This document shows positions 7,516-15,529 of a stretch of 59,995 bases of DNA, piece by piece. The DNA is from Chloroflexota bacterium. GTDB lineage: Bacteria; Chloroflexota; Limnocylindria; Limnocylindrales; CSP1-4. The translations under genes and the position numbers were made by a program. The stretch lies in NCBI GenBank assembly GCA_021787395.1, contig JAJYLZ010000017.1:1-59995 (forward strand). The letters are read 5' to 3'. Every line of letters starts with the position of its first letter. Positions within the stretch are counted from its first letter, which is position 1. The notes under the pieces were generated by a model. That model did not search any database, was not told the origin of the DNA, and was given only the letters and a program-made list of their open reading frames with translations.

Positions 7516-8778
7516 TCAGCCCGCCGCGATCGCGCGGAGCTCGGCCAGGAGCCGGTCCACCTCGTCGGGCGTGTTGTAGTGCGTGAGGCCGATGCGGAGC
7601 ACGCCCCGGGGCTGCAGCCCCAGCGACTCGACGGGCCCCACGGCGTAGAAGTCGCCCCACCAGGTCGCGATCCCCCGCTCGCCCAGCGCCGTCGCGGCGG
7701 CCTCGGGCGTGGTCCGCGCCAGGGTGACGGCCGCCGTGGGCGTGCGCTCCTCCATGCGCGCCCGGTCGGTGATCCCCCACACGCGGACGCCGGGGATGGC
7801 CTCGAGGCCGTCGAGCAGCCGCCCGAACAGCCCGAGCTCGTACGCGCGGATGGCCGCCATGCCCGCGTGGGCGTCGCGGCGGCGCCCGGCGGCCATGCCC
7901 GCGAACCGGTCCGCGAACGGCGACCCGTAGGACCGCCCGACCTCGGCGATGTACTCGACCGCGGCGCCGGCGCCCGCGTAGCCCTCGAAGTTGCCGGTGC
8001 CCGTCTCGAAGCGGTCGTGGGCGGGCCGGAGCTTGTAGCTGGGCAGCGAGTCGAGCACGGCGCGGCGGCCGTAGAGCACGCCCACGTGCGGCCCGAAGAA
8101 CTTGTAGGCCGAGCAGGCCAGGAAGTCGGTGCCCACGGCCTGGACGTCGATCGGCAGGTGCGGGGCCGCGTGGACCGCGTCCACGTAGGTGAGCGCGCCC
8201 GCCTCGTGCGCGCGGCGGACCAGCTCGGCGACCGGGTTGATCGTCCCGAACGCGTTCGACGCCCATCCGAACGCCACCAGCTTCGGCCGGCCGTGGAGCA
8301 GCCGGTCGAACGCCTCGATGTCGAGCGTCACGTCGTCGGGGCGGATCGGGACGGTGTGGACCGTGATCCCGCGGTCCGCGGCGGCCGAGCGCCACGGCCC
8401 GACGTTCGCCTCGTGGTCCAGCCCCGACACCACGATCTCGTCCCCCGGGGCCAGCGCCGCGGTGATCGACCGCGCCACGTGCATCGTGAGCGTGGTCATG
8501 TTGGCGCCGAACTTGACCTCGTCCGGATCGGCGGCGTTGAGGAGGTCCGCGAGCGCCGCGTGGGCGTCCGCCACGATCGCGTCGCTGCGCCGGGAGGTGA
8601 GGAACGTCCCGTCGTGGTTGGCGTTGGACTCGCGGTAGTAGCGGGCGACCGCCTCGATGACGGTGTCCGGCACCTGGGTGCCGCCGGGGCCGTCGAACAG
8701 CGCGACGGGCCGCCCGTCCTGCTCGATCGAGAGCGCGGGGAAGCGGGCGCGCAGGGCGGTGGCGTCGAAGGCGGACAT
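7516..8778 (-). CDS. cysteine desulfurase-like PLP enzyme, VC1184-type
   Basis: 420 residues, class V aminotransferase fold. The features are those of the VC1184-like subfamily: an N-terminal FDGPGGTQVPDTV, EVKFGANMTTLTMH, LDHEANVGPWR, and the Schiff-base lysine in ACSAYKFFGPHVG. This subfamily is named for similarity to NifS/SufS, but the genuine desulfurase activity of most members is unproven. No iron-sulfur assembly gene is adjacent. A ribosome site (GAGGTGA) sits 7 nt before the ATG and a TAGCAT box lies further upstream, so unlike its neighbour this gene has a leader. It precedes the DDAH-like gene on the same strand but has its own promoter. Confidence 0.85.
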   Translation of the reverse strand: MSAFDATALRARFPALSIEQDGRPVALFDGPGGTQVPDTVIEAVARYYRESNANHDGTFLTSRRSDAIVADAHAALADLLNAADPDEVKFGANMTTLTMHVARSITAALAPGDEIVVSGLDHEANVGPWRSAAADRGITVHTVPIRPDDVTLDIEAFDRLLHGRPKLVAFGWASNAFGTINPVAELVRRAHEAGALTYVDAVHAAPHLPIDVQAVGTDFLACSAYKFFGPHVGVLYGRRAVLDSLPSYKLRPAHDRFETGTGNFEGYAGAGAAVEYIAEVGRSYGSPFADRFAGMAAGRRRDAHAGMAAIRAYELGLFGRLLDGLEAIPGVRVWGITDRARMEERTPTAAVTLARTTPEAAATALGERGIATWWGDFYAVGPVESLGLQPRGVLRIGLTHYNTPDEVDRLLAELRAIAAG

Positions 8779-8785
8779 CGGGCGG

Positions 8786-8820
8786 TCACCTCGGGCTGAC
8801 GGGTCTCGGCGCCGATGCTA
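8786..8820 (-). promoter_or_regulatory. -10 box and ribosome site of desulfurase-like gene
   Basis: Minus-strand TAGCAT at 8815-8820 and Shine-Dalgarno GAGGTGA at 8786-8792; predicted leader about 30 nt. Confidence 0.4.
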
Positions 8821-8858
8821 CCGCGGCCGGACTGGAGCGCGTGACGCCCGGGACGGGA

Positions 8859-8926
8859 CACGCCCCGGCGCACGAGGCGTCCGGGGCGTGGTGGAGACTG
8901 GCAGCGGCCGCCCGTCGCGGCCGCTG
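8859..8926 (-). terminator. double hairpin after yceI
   Basis: Two perfect stems follow the yceI stop: CAGCGGCCG/CGGCCGCTG (8902-8910 with 8918-8926, 7-nt loop) and CACGCCCCGG/CCGGGGCGTG (8859-8868 with 8881-8890, 12-nt loop). No strong T tract, but tandem GC hairpins at a transcript end suggest termination. Confidence 0.5.
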
Positions 8927-8931
8927 GGGCG

Positions 8932-9492
8932 TCAGGCGGAGGCGGCGGCCTCGGCCACCTTGGCGGGCTCCTCGACCGCGAGGTCGATCTCGATCTTGAC
9001 CTCCTTGCCCACGAGCCAGCCGCCGCTCTCGAGCGCGACGTTCCAGGTCAGCCCGAAGTCCTCGCGGCTGATCTTGGTGGTGGCGTGGAACCCGGCGCGG
9101 CGGGCGCCCGCCATCGACTGGTAGAGGCCGAGGTACTCGACGTCGAAGGCGACCTTCCGGGTCACGTCCTTGATGGTCAGGTCGCCGGTCACCCGGTAGT
9201 CGTCGCCGCCCTTCGACTCCACCGCGGTGGACGTGAAGCGCATCTCGGGGTGCTTCTCGGCGTCGAAGAAGTCGGCCGAGCACAGGTGGGCGTCGCGCTG
9301 GTCAACGCCGGTGTCGATCGAGGCTGTCTGCACCGTGAACGACCCGGACGACGCCGTCGGGTTCTCGAGGTCGAGGTTGAGGACGCCGTCGACGGTGTTG
9401 AACTTGCCGCGGACGGTGGTCACCATCATGTGCTTGGTGCTGAAGGTGACGTCGGTGTGGGCCGGATCGAGGTTGAACGTCGTGGTCGCCAT
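8932..9492 (-). CDS. YceI-family lipid-binding protein
   Basis: 186 residues, the usual YceI length. TTTFNLDPAHTDVTFSTKHM is the family's first strands, followed by GKFNTVDGVLNLD, TASIDTGVDQRDAHLCSADFFDAEKHPEM (the R-D-x-H-L-x-S-x-D-F-F signature, in which proline of the common D-K-H-P-E is kept) and GDLTIKDVTRKVAFDVE. YceI proteins form a lipocalin-like barrel that binds isoprenoid lipids; many are secreted, but no signal peptide is visible here, so this copy should be cytoplasmic. The start at 9492 has AGGAGA 11 nt upstream. It is divergent from a MarR regulator with a shared operator-promoter. Confidence 0.92.
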   Translation of the reverse strand: MATTTFNLDPAHTDVTFSTKHMMVTTVRGKFNTVDGVLNLDLENPTASSGSFTVQTASIDTGVDQRDAHLCSADFFDAEKHPEMRFTSTAVESKGGDDYRVTGDLTIKDVTRKVAFDVEYLGLYQSMAGARRAGFHATTKISREDFGLTWNVALESGGWLVGKEVKIEIDLAVEEPAKVAEAAASA

Positions 9493-9561
9493 GGCGCGCT
9501 GGGTCTCCTGTGCGGCGTCAGCGCCGCTTCGTCGATGCGGCGTCGTCGCCGCTGTCATTGC

Positions 9562-9601
9562 TTGACACAGCAACTATATCGCCCACTAGTTGCATTGTCA
9601 A
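9562..9601. promoter_or_regulatory. MarR-type operator overlapping the yceI promoter
   Basis: A 40-bp inverted repeat: TTGACACAGCAACTA (9562-9576) and TAGTTGCATTGTCAA (9587-9601), differing at only 3 of 15 positions per arm, 10-bp spacer. On the minus strand it contains a near-consensus promoter for yceI: TTGACA (9601-9596), 17 bp, TATAGT (9578-9573). A repressor bound here would block RNA polymerase at yceI and sit just upstream of marR. Confidence 0.75.
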
Positions 9602-9618
9602 CAACCAGTCCGATGGTG

Positions 9619-9624
9619 TAAGGT
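9619..9624 (+). promoter_or_regulatory. possible leaderless -10 box of marR
   Basis: TAAGGT ends 7 nt before the ATG at 9632; a possible -35, TTGTCA at 9595-9600, lies 18 bp upstream inside the operator. Confidence 0.4.
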
Positions 9625-9631
9625 ACTGGCC

Positions 9632-10171
9632 ATGACGTCCCAGGCCGCACCCGCGGCGACCCCCACCCCGGCCACTCGTCGGTCCCCGGTGAACGAGGCC
9701 GAGCTCGGGGCATGGCGCGCGTTCCTCCAGACCCACGCCCGGCTGCTCCGCCGCCTCGACGAGGACCTCCAGGCGGCCCACGGCCTGTCGCTGGCCGAGT
9801 ACGACGCGCTGCTCCAGCTCGTGAACGCGCCCGAGCGCCGGCTCCGCATGAGCGCGCTCGCGGACCGGGTCCTGCTCTCGCGCAGCGGGATCACCCGCCT
9901 CGTGGACCGCCTGGTGGCCGACGGCATGGTGGAGCGCTTCGCCTGCCCCACCGACGCCCGCGGCTCGATGGCCGCCATCACCGCCCTCGGCGTCAGCCGG
10001 CTGCGCGCCGCGTCGAGGACGCACCTCGACGGCGTGCGCCGCTACTTCCTCGACGTCGTCTCGAGCGAGGAGCAGGCCACGATCCAGGACTCGCTCGAGC
10101 GCGTCTCCGACAGGCTCGCAGGCCAGCTGCCCGGCGAGGACAGCGTGTGCACCGCGGCGCTGGAGGGCTGA
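9632..10171 (+). CDS. MarR-family transcriptional regulator
   Basis: 179 residues. The winged-helix domain runs from about residue 30: LRRLDEDLQAAHGLSLAEYD, then the recognition region RMSALADRVLLSRSGITRLVDRL, and the wing with VERFACPTDARGSMAAITALG (the D-x-R-G wing motif). The first 25 residues are Ala/Pro/Thr-rich and unstructured. The ATG at 9632 was chosen over upstream starts because they would run into the operator. It very likely binds the inverted repeat between itself and yceI, regulating both; the ligand is unknown but redox or phenolic compounds are common for the family. Confidence 0.9.
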   Translation: MTSQAAPAATPTPATRRSPVNEAELGAWRAFLQTHARLLRRLDEDLQAAHGLSLAEYDALLQLVNAPERRLRMSALADRVLLSRSGITRLVDRLVADGMVERFACPTDARGSMAAITALGVSRLRAASRTHLDGVRRYFLDVVSSEEQATIQDSLERVSDRLAGQLPGEDSVCTAALEG

Positions 10172-10197
10172 CGGACCGTCGTCCCGCCCGCGGGCGG

Positions 10198-10917
10198 GTG
10201 TACGCCGGGACCAGCGGGTTCTCGTACGCGGGCTGGTCGCCGCGCTTCTACCCCGCCGGACTGCCCGCCACGGGCCGGCTCGCCCACTACGCGGGCCGCC
10301 TCTCGGCCTGCGAGCTGAACGGGACGTTCTACGCGCGCCCCACGCCGCAGCGGCTGGACGCGTGGGCGGCCGCGGTGCCCGACGGCTTCCGGTTCGTCGT
10401 GAAGGCCCAGCGCGGAGGCTCGATCCGCGCGCTGTACGGGGACCCCGCCGCGTCGGTGCCGTGGCTCACGGACCAGCTGCCGCGCCTCGGCGACCGACTC
10501 GGGGCGGTGCTGTTCCGCATCCCGTCGCAGGTCGCCCGAGACGACGGGCGCCTGGCCCGCCTGCTGGACGCGTGGCCGCGCGCCGTGCCGCTCGTGGTGG
10601 AGGCCCAGCACCCGTCGTGGCACGTGGACGAGACGTTCGCCGCCCTCCGCCCCGCAGGCGCGGTCCTGTGCACCACGGACCTCGACGACCCGGCGGACCC
10701 GCCCGACATCCGCCGCACCGGACCGTTCCTGTACCTGCGCCTGCGGCGCCTCCGCTACGAGGACGCAGACCTCGACGCCTGGGCTCGGCGCCTGGTCCCC
10801 TTCCTCGACGACGGCCTGGACGCCTACGTCGTGTTCCGCCACGACGACGACGGGACGAGCGCCCTGCTGGCGGAGGCGTTCGCCGCCCGCGTGGACCGCG
10901 CGCGGCAGCCCGGCTGA
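10198..10917 (+). CDS. DUF72 family protein
   Basis: About 239 residues. The N-terminus VYAGTSGFSYAGWSPRFYP is the hallmark of DUF72 (YecE-like TIM-barrel proteins), with CELNGTFYARPTPQRLDAW, FVVKAQR and PLVVEAQHPSWH following in order. The C-terminal YVVFRHDDDGTSA replaces the common Y-x-Y-F-N-N-D. The biochemical function of DUF72 proteins is not established. The GTG at 10198 starts right at the first strand; CTG at 10168, overlapping the marR stop, is an alternative that would couple it to marR. Same strand as marR with a 26-nt gap, so probably one operon. Confidence 0.85.
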   Translation: MYAGTSGFSYAGWSPRFYPAGLPATGRLAHYAGRLSACELNGTFYARPTPQRLDAWAAAVPDGFRFVVKAQRGGSIRALYGDPAASVPWLTDQLPRLGDRLGAVLFRIPSQVARDDGRLARLLDAWPRAVPLVVEAQHPSWHVDETFAALRPAGAVLCTTDLDDPADPPDIRRTGPFLYLRLRRLRYEDADLDAWARRLVPFLDDGLDAYVVFRHDDDGTSALLAEAFAARVDRARQPG

Positions 10918-11127
10918 GTCCACCCGCGGGCCCGGCCCGCTCGGAGGCTCGGGCCACGGGCCCCACCGGGCCGGCGGCGAGCTTCACCCAGATTCGACCC
11001 CGATTGCAACGAGGCTGTAACGCCGCACGGCCTCGGCGTGGATGGAATCCAGCAGCGGCCGCCGTAACGTACCTGTGTCGCATGTACCAGCGGCGCGGCC
11101 TGTGACGGGGCTGCAGCCGCGGACCCC
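10918..11127. other. intergenic region, no gene recognised
   Basis: GC-rich spacer between the DUF72 gene and the convergent aceE. It contains a small hairpin GCGGGC/GCCCGC soon after the DUF72 stop, and near 11081 a seven-codon frame (M-Y-Q-R-R-G-L) that I cannot support as a gene. A tRNA-like GATTCGACCCC string is present but no cloverleaf forms. Confidence 0.4.
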
Positions 11128-11167
11128 ACGCCGCACGACTCGGTTCCCCTCGCGGGTCGTGCGGCGT
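11128..11167. terminator. strong hairpin between convergent DUF72 and aceE genes
   Basis: ACGCCGCACGAC (11128-11139) pairs perfectly with GTCGTGCGGCGT (11156-11167): a 12-bp stem with 16-nt loop. On the plus strand it is followed by GACCCTTTCC, a weak pyrimidine tail. It can serve both converging transcripts. Confidence 0.6.
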
Positions 11168-11217
11168 GACCCTTTCCTGGGGGGCGTGCGCGAGGCGGAG
11201 CCGCCTCGCCGACCGGG

Positions 11218-13899
11218 TCAGGCGCCGAGCGAGCCCCTGGACTCCGGGTCCAGGCCGAGGTCGCGGATGGCCCTCGCGGCGGCCGCGGGGTCGTAGCCGC
11301 CGGACCGGGCCAGGCCCGAGATCGCCGCCGCCGCGATGGACACCGGGTCCACGTCGAAGTGCCGCCGGAGCGCCTCGCGCGTGTCGCTCCGGCCGTAGCC
11401 GTCCGTGCCCAGCGTCAGGTACGGCGCCTCGATCCAGGGCGCGACCATGTCCGGCAGCGCGCGGACCCAGTCGGTGGCGGCCACGATCGGCCCGCCGTCG
11501 CGGCCGAGCACCTGCGCCACGTAGGGCACGCGCTCGGGCCGGTCGGGGTTCAGCCGGTTCCAGCGGTCCACCTCGAGCGCCTCGTGGCGCAACTGCTGGA
11601 ACGAGGTGGCCGAGTACACCTCGGCGGCGACGCCGTACTGCTCGGCCAACAGGTCACGTGCCTTGACCACCTGCGGCAGGATCGAGCCCGAGCCCACCAG
11701 GCGCACCCGGCCGTTCGCCCCGCCGGTGATCTCGGGGGCCGCCGAGAACCGGTACAGCCCGCGGACGATGCCCTCGTCGGCACCCTCCGGCTTGGGCGGC
11801 TGGGAGTAGTTCTCGTTGTAGACGGTGACGTAGTAGAAGACGTCCTCGCCGTCCCGGTACATGCGGGTGATGCCGTCACGGACGACGACCGCGAGCTCGT
11901 ACGCGAACGCCGGGTCATAGGCGCGCACGACCGGCACCGTGGACGCCAGCACGTGGCTGTGGCCGTCGTCGTGCTGGAGCCCCTCGCCCGCCAGCGTGGT
12001 CCGGCCGGCCGTGGCGCCGACCATGAAGCCGCGCCCCCGCTGGTCCCCGAACGCCCACGCCTGGTCGCCGGTCCGCTGGAAGCCGAACATCGAGTAGAAG
12101 ATGTAGAACGGGATCATCGCCAGGCCATGGGTGGCGTAGGCGGTGCCCGCGGCCTGCAGGCTGGCCATCGAGCCCGCCTCGTTGATCCCCTCCTCGAGCA
12201 CCTGGCCGTCCGTGGACTCCCGGTACGAGAGCAGCAGGTCCGAGTCCACGGGCGTGTACCGCTGGCCGTGGGCGGCGTAGATGCCCACCTCCTTGAACAG
12301 CGGGTCGAGGCCGAAGGTGCGCGCCTCGTCGGGGACGATCGGCACGATGCGCCTGCCCAGCTGCGGGTCGCGGATCAGGTTGCGGAGCAGCCGGGCGAAC
12401 ACCATCGTGGTGGACACCTCGGTGCTGCTGCCGGCCGCGAACTCGGCGTCCACCGCCGGCTCGGGCTCGGGCAGGGGCGCCGCCCGGACGACGCGCCGCG
12501 GCACGGACCCGCCGAGCGACGCCCGCCGCTCGATCATGTACTCCACCTCCGGCGAGCTCGAGCCCGGGTGGAAGTACGGGTAGTCGTGCAGCTTGTCGTC
12601 GGGGATCGGCAGCTCGAGGCGGTCGCGGAAGACCCGCAGCTCGTCCTCGCGCATCTTCTTGGCCTGGTGCGTGTAGTTGCGCGACTCGATGCCCTTGCCC
12701 AGCGTCCAGCCCTTGACGGTCTTGGCGAGGACCACCGTCGGGGCGCCCTGGAACTCGGTCGCGGCGCGGTAGGCCGCGTAGACCTTGCGGTAGTCGTGGC
12801 CGCCCCGGCGCAGGTGCTCGATGTCGCTGTCGGACAGGTGGGCGACCAGCCGCCCCAGCCGGGGGTCCGGGCCGAAGAAGTGCTCCCGCACGTAGAGGCC
12901 CGTGGAGGTCGAGTACTTCTGGAACTCGCCGTCGAGCGTGCTGTTCATCTTCTCCACCAGCACGCCGTCCACGTCCCGGGCGAGCAGGTCGTCCCACTCC
13001 CGGCCCCAGATGACCTTGATGACGTTCCAGCCCGCGCCGCGGAACAGCCCCTCGAGGTCCTGGATCACCTTGCCGTTGCCGCGGACCGGTCCGTCCAGCC
13101 GCTGGAGGTTGCAGTTGACGACGAAGGTGAGGTTGTCGAGGCCCTCGCGGGCCGCGAGGGCGATGCCGCTGATCGCCTCCGGCTCGTCCATCTCGCCGTC
13201 GCCCAGGAACGCCCAGACCCGCTGGGCGCCGGTGTCCCGCAGGCCGCGGTTGTGCAGGTAGCGGTTGAAGCGCGCCTGGTAGATCGCCGCCAGCGGGCCG
13301 AGGCCCATCGAGACGGTCGGGAACTCCCAGAAGTCGGGCATCAGGCGCGGGTGGGGGTACGAGGACAGGCCGCGGCCCGCCGTCTCGCGGCGGAAGTGGT
13401 CCAGGTCGTCCTCGGACAGGCGGCCCTCGAGGAACGCGCGGGCGTAGATGCCGGGAGCGGCGTGGCCCTGGAAGAAGACCTGGTCGCCGCCGCCCGGATG
13501 CTCCTTGCCCCGGAAGAAGTGGTTGAACCCGACCTCGTACAGGGTCGCCGCGGAGGCGTACGTGGACATGTGGCCGCCGATGCCCGGGAAGCCCGTGTTG
13601 GCGCGCAGGACCATGGCCACTGCGTTCCAGCGGATCAGCCGGCGGATCCGCCGCTCGAGCTCCTCGTCGCCCGGGAAGTACGGCTCCTGCTCGGGGCTGA
13701 TGGTGTTGATGTAGCGCGTCTGCGTCAGGCTGGGCAGGCCGATCTGGCGCTGCCGGGCACGCTTGAGCAGCTTGTACATCAGGAAGCGGGCCCGGAACTC
13801 GCCCTCCTGGTCGACCACCTGGTCGAGGGATTCGAGCCACTCGCGGGTCTCGCCCTCGTCGATGTCAGGCAGTTGGTGCTTGAAGTCGTCGAAGTACAT
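11218..13899 (-). CDS. aceE: pyruvate dehydrogenase E1 component, homodimeric type
   Basis: 893 residues, full length for AceE. It decarboxylates pyruvate with thiamine diphosphate and passes the acetyl group to the E2 lipoyl domain. GDGEMDEPEAISG at about residue 233 through FVVNCNLQRLDG is the ThDP/Mg motif; GIGGHMSTYASAATLYEVGF and LAKTVKGWTLGKG are characteristic of the alpha2-type E1 rather than the alpha2beta2 PdhAB. The C-terminal domain ends with GYGRSDTREALRRHFDVD, as in actinobacterial AceE. No E2 or E3 gene is nearby, so partners are encoded elsewhere. It diverges from a response-regulator gene; a TACCCT box on the minus strand at 13949-13954, about 50 nt upstream, could be its -10. 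Confidence 0.95.
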   Translation of the reverse strand: MYFDDFKHQLPDIDEGETREWLESLDQVVDQEGEFRARFLMYKLLKRARQRQIGLPSLTQTRYINTISPEQEPYFPGDEELERRIRRLIRWNAVAMVLRANTGFPGIGGHMSTYASAATLYEVGFNHFFRGKEHPGGGDQVFFQGHAAPGIYARAFLEGRLSEDDLDHFRRETAGRGLSSYPHPRLMPDFWEFPTVSMGLGPLAAIYQARFNRYLHNRGLRDTGAQRVWAFLGDGEMDEPEAISGIALAAREGLDNLTFVVNCNLQRLDGPVRGNGKVIQDLEGLFRGAGWNVIKVIWGREWDDLLARDVDGVLVEKMNSTLDGEFQKYSTSTGLYVREHFFGPDPRLGRLVAHLSDSDIEHLRRGGHDYRKVYAAYRAATEFQGAPTVVLAKTVKGWTLGKGIESRNYTHQAKKMREDELRVFRDRLELPIPDDKLHDYPYFHPGSSSPEVEYMIERRASLGGSVPRRVVRAAPLPEPEPAVDAEFAAGSSTEVSTTMVFARLLRNLIRDPQLGRRIVPIVPDEARTFGLDPLFKEVGIYAAHGQRYTPVDSDLLLSYRESTDGQVLEEGINEAGSMASLQAAGTAYATHGLAMIPFYIFYSMFGFQRTGDQAWAFGDQRGRGFMVGATAGRTTLAGEGLQHDDGHSHVLASTVPVVRAYDPAFAYELAVVVRDGITRMYRDGEDVFYYVTVYNENYSQPPKPEGADEGIVRGLYRFSAAPEITGGANGRVRLVGSGSILPQVVKARDLLAEQYGVAAEVYSATSFQQLRHEALEVDRWNRLNPDRPERVPYVAQVLGRDGGPIVAATDWVRALPDMVAPWIEAPYLTLGTDGYGRSDTREALRRHFDVDPVSIAAAAISGLARSGGYDPAAAARAIRDLGLDPESRGSLGA

Positions 13900-14109
13900 C
13901 CGGGCTCCCGTGGACGCGACGGTCCGCCACCTTGTGTTGGGCGGCGCTAGGGTAGTACCGATCCCACGGAGGCGCCGCTGGCGGGACCGCGGCCGGCGGT
14001 GCCGGCGGCGTCGAGGTCGCCCCGCTGCAGGTCGGGCGGATCACCGGCATGATTAGCGGAGGGGCTCGCCCGCGCCCCATCGAGGTGAAGCATCAGCACC
14101 CAGCCGCTC

Positions 14110-14832
14110 GTGCTCGTCGCCGACGACGAGCCCCGCATCACCAAGCTCGTCTCGATCGCCCTGACCGGCGAGGGCTTCCGCGTCATCACCGCGGCGGGCG
14201 GCGAGGAGGCCCTCGCCCGCGCCGAGGAGGTCCGCCCGGACATCGTGCTCCTCGACATCGTGATGCCGGACCTCGACGGGATCGAGGTCATGCGCCGGCT
14301 CCGCGAGCGCCGTCCGGTGCCCGTGATCCTGCTCACCGCGAAGGGCTCGTCCACCGACAAGGCCAAGGGCCTGGACCTGGGCGCCGACGACTACATCGCG
14401 AAGCCCTTCCACCCCGACGAGCTGGCGGCGCGCGTCCGGGCGGTGGTCCGGCGCGCCAACGGCCTCCAGCCCGGAGCGGGCGTGCTCCGGTTCGACGACG
14501 TGGAGATCGACCTCGAGCGGCGGACGGTGACCCGCGGCGGCGCCCTGGTGTCGCTGTCCCGGACCGAGTGGCTGCTCCTGCAGCACCTGGCCGCCAACGC
14601 GGGCAAGGTGGTCCTCCACACCGAGCTGCTGACCAAGGTCTGGGGCCCGGAGTACCGCGACGACCTGCAGTACCTGCGCGTGTGGGTGTCGCGCGTCCGC
14701 CGCAAGCTGGGCGCCAAGCCGGGCGAGGCCGGGCGGATCCGCACATTCCAGGGCATCGGCTACCTGCTCGACATCGAGCCCGCGCCCGAGACGGCCCGGG
14801 CCGCGGCGGCGGACGACCCGGGCGGCGCGTGA
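14110..14832 (+). CDS. OmpR/PhoB-type response regulator (orphan)
   Basis: About 240 residues. The receiver domain has the acidic pair ADDEP, phospho-acceptor Asp in DIVLLDIVMPDLDG, the switch Thr in ILLTAKG and Lys in DDYIAKPFHP. A winged-helix Trans_reg_C domain follows, with RTEWLLLQHLAANAGKVV, LRVWVSRVRRKLG and FQGIGYLL. The LRVWVSRVRRKL pattern is closest to KdpE-like regulators. No histidine kinase adjoins it, so it is an orphan here. The start is uncertain: an in-frame TGA at 14086-14088 leaves only GTG 14110 or a non-standard ATC at 14092, which would follow GAGGTGA by a few bases and complete the first beta strand (residues STQPLVLVADD). Confidence 0.9.
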   Translation: MLVADDEPRITKLVSIALTGEGFRVITAAGGEEALARAEEVRPDIVLLDIVMPDLDGIEVMRRLRERRPVPVILLTAKGSSTDKAKGLDLGADDYIAKPFHPDELAARVRAVVRRANGLQPGAGVLRFDDVEIDLERRTVTRGGALVSLSRTEWLLLQHLAANAGKVVLHTELLTKVWGPEYRDDLQYLRVWVSRVRRKLGAKPGEAGRIRTFQGIGYLLDIEPAPETARAAAADDPGGA

Positions 14833-14900
14833 CGTTGCGCGCTGCGCTCCCGGCCGGCTCCCTGCGCGCGCCGGGCGCGACGCCGCGCCCCGGCTCGCAG

Positions 14901-14906
14901 TAGGGT
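14901..14906 (+). promoter_or_regulatory. leaderless -10 box of nicotinamidase gene
   Basis: TAGGGT, then AGCGCC, then the ATG at 14913; spacing 6 nt. Confidence 0.5.
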
Positions 14907-14912
14907 AGCGCC

Positions 14913-15518
14913 ATGATCCGCTACGGCCCGGGTGTGGCCCTCGTCGTCGTCGACATGCAGAACGACTTCGCCGATCCGCGCGGCTCGCTCCACGTCGCCG
15001 GCGCCGAGGCCATCGTGCCGGTCGTGAACCGCCAGATCGCCCTCGCCCGGGCCGGCCGGGCGCTGGTCGTGTTCTCCCAGGACTGGCACCCCAGGCACAC
15101 GCCGCACTTCGCGAAGGACGGCGGCCCGTGGCCGGTCCACTGCGTCGCCGACACCTGGGGCGCCGAGCTGCACCCAGCGCTGGACTGCCCGCCCGGCTCG
15201 CCGCTGATCCGCAAGGGCACCAACGGCGAGGACGGCTACTCCGCCTTCAGCATGCGCGACGCGGACACCGGCGAGACCGTCCCCACCCCCCTCGAGATGC
15301 TGCTGCACGAGGCCGGCGTCGACACCGTGGTCGTGGTCGGCCTGGCCACCGACTACTGCGTGCGGTACACGGCGCTCGACGGGATCCGCCTGGGCCACCG
15401 CGTGACGGTCCTCACCGACGGCGTGGCCGCGGTGGACGTGAACCCCGGCGACGGGGAGCGGGCGCTCGGCGAGCTCCGGGCTGCCGGCGTCGCCCTGGCC
15501 GACGGCCAGGCGAGCTGA
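14913..15518 (+). CDS. pncA: nicotinamidase (isochorismatase family)
   Basis: 201 residues. Hydrolyses nicotinamide to nicotinate and ammonia in NAD salvage. Catalytic Asp14 is in VVVDMQNDF, the metal-binding Asp/His set in SQDWHPRHTPHF, the catalytic lysine in FAKDGGPWPVHC and the nucleophile Cys149 in LATDYCVRYTALD. DGVAAVDVNPGDGERAL is the usual C-terminal helix region. This pattern separates PncA from isochorismatases. It is read from a leaderless promoter and followed closely by an SRPBCC gene, with which it may be cotranscribed. Confidence 0.93.
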   Translation: MIRYGPGVALVVVDMQNDFADPRGSLHVAGAEAIVPVVNRQIALARAGRALVVFSQDWHPRHTPHFAKDGGPWPVHCVADTWGAELHPALDCPPGSPLIRKGTNGEDGYSAFSMRDADTGETVPTPLEMLLHEAGVDTVVVVGLATDYCVRYTALDGIRLGHRVTVLTDGVAAVDVNPGDGERALGELRAAGVALADGQAS

Positions 15519-15529
15519 CCGGACCCCGC

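Noticed and set aside
8840..8930. Small gene or RNA between yceI and the desulfurase-like gene
   Set aside because: The region consists of two simple hairpins consistent with transcript ends.
10985..11010. tRNA T-loop-like GATTCGACCCC in the DUF72-aceE gap
   Set aside because: Flanking bases do not pair and no acceptor, D or anticodon arm can be drawn.
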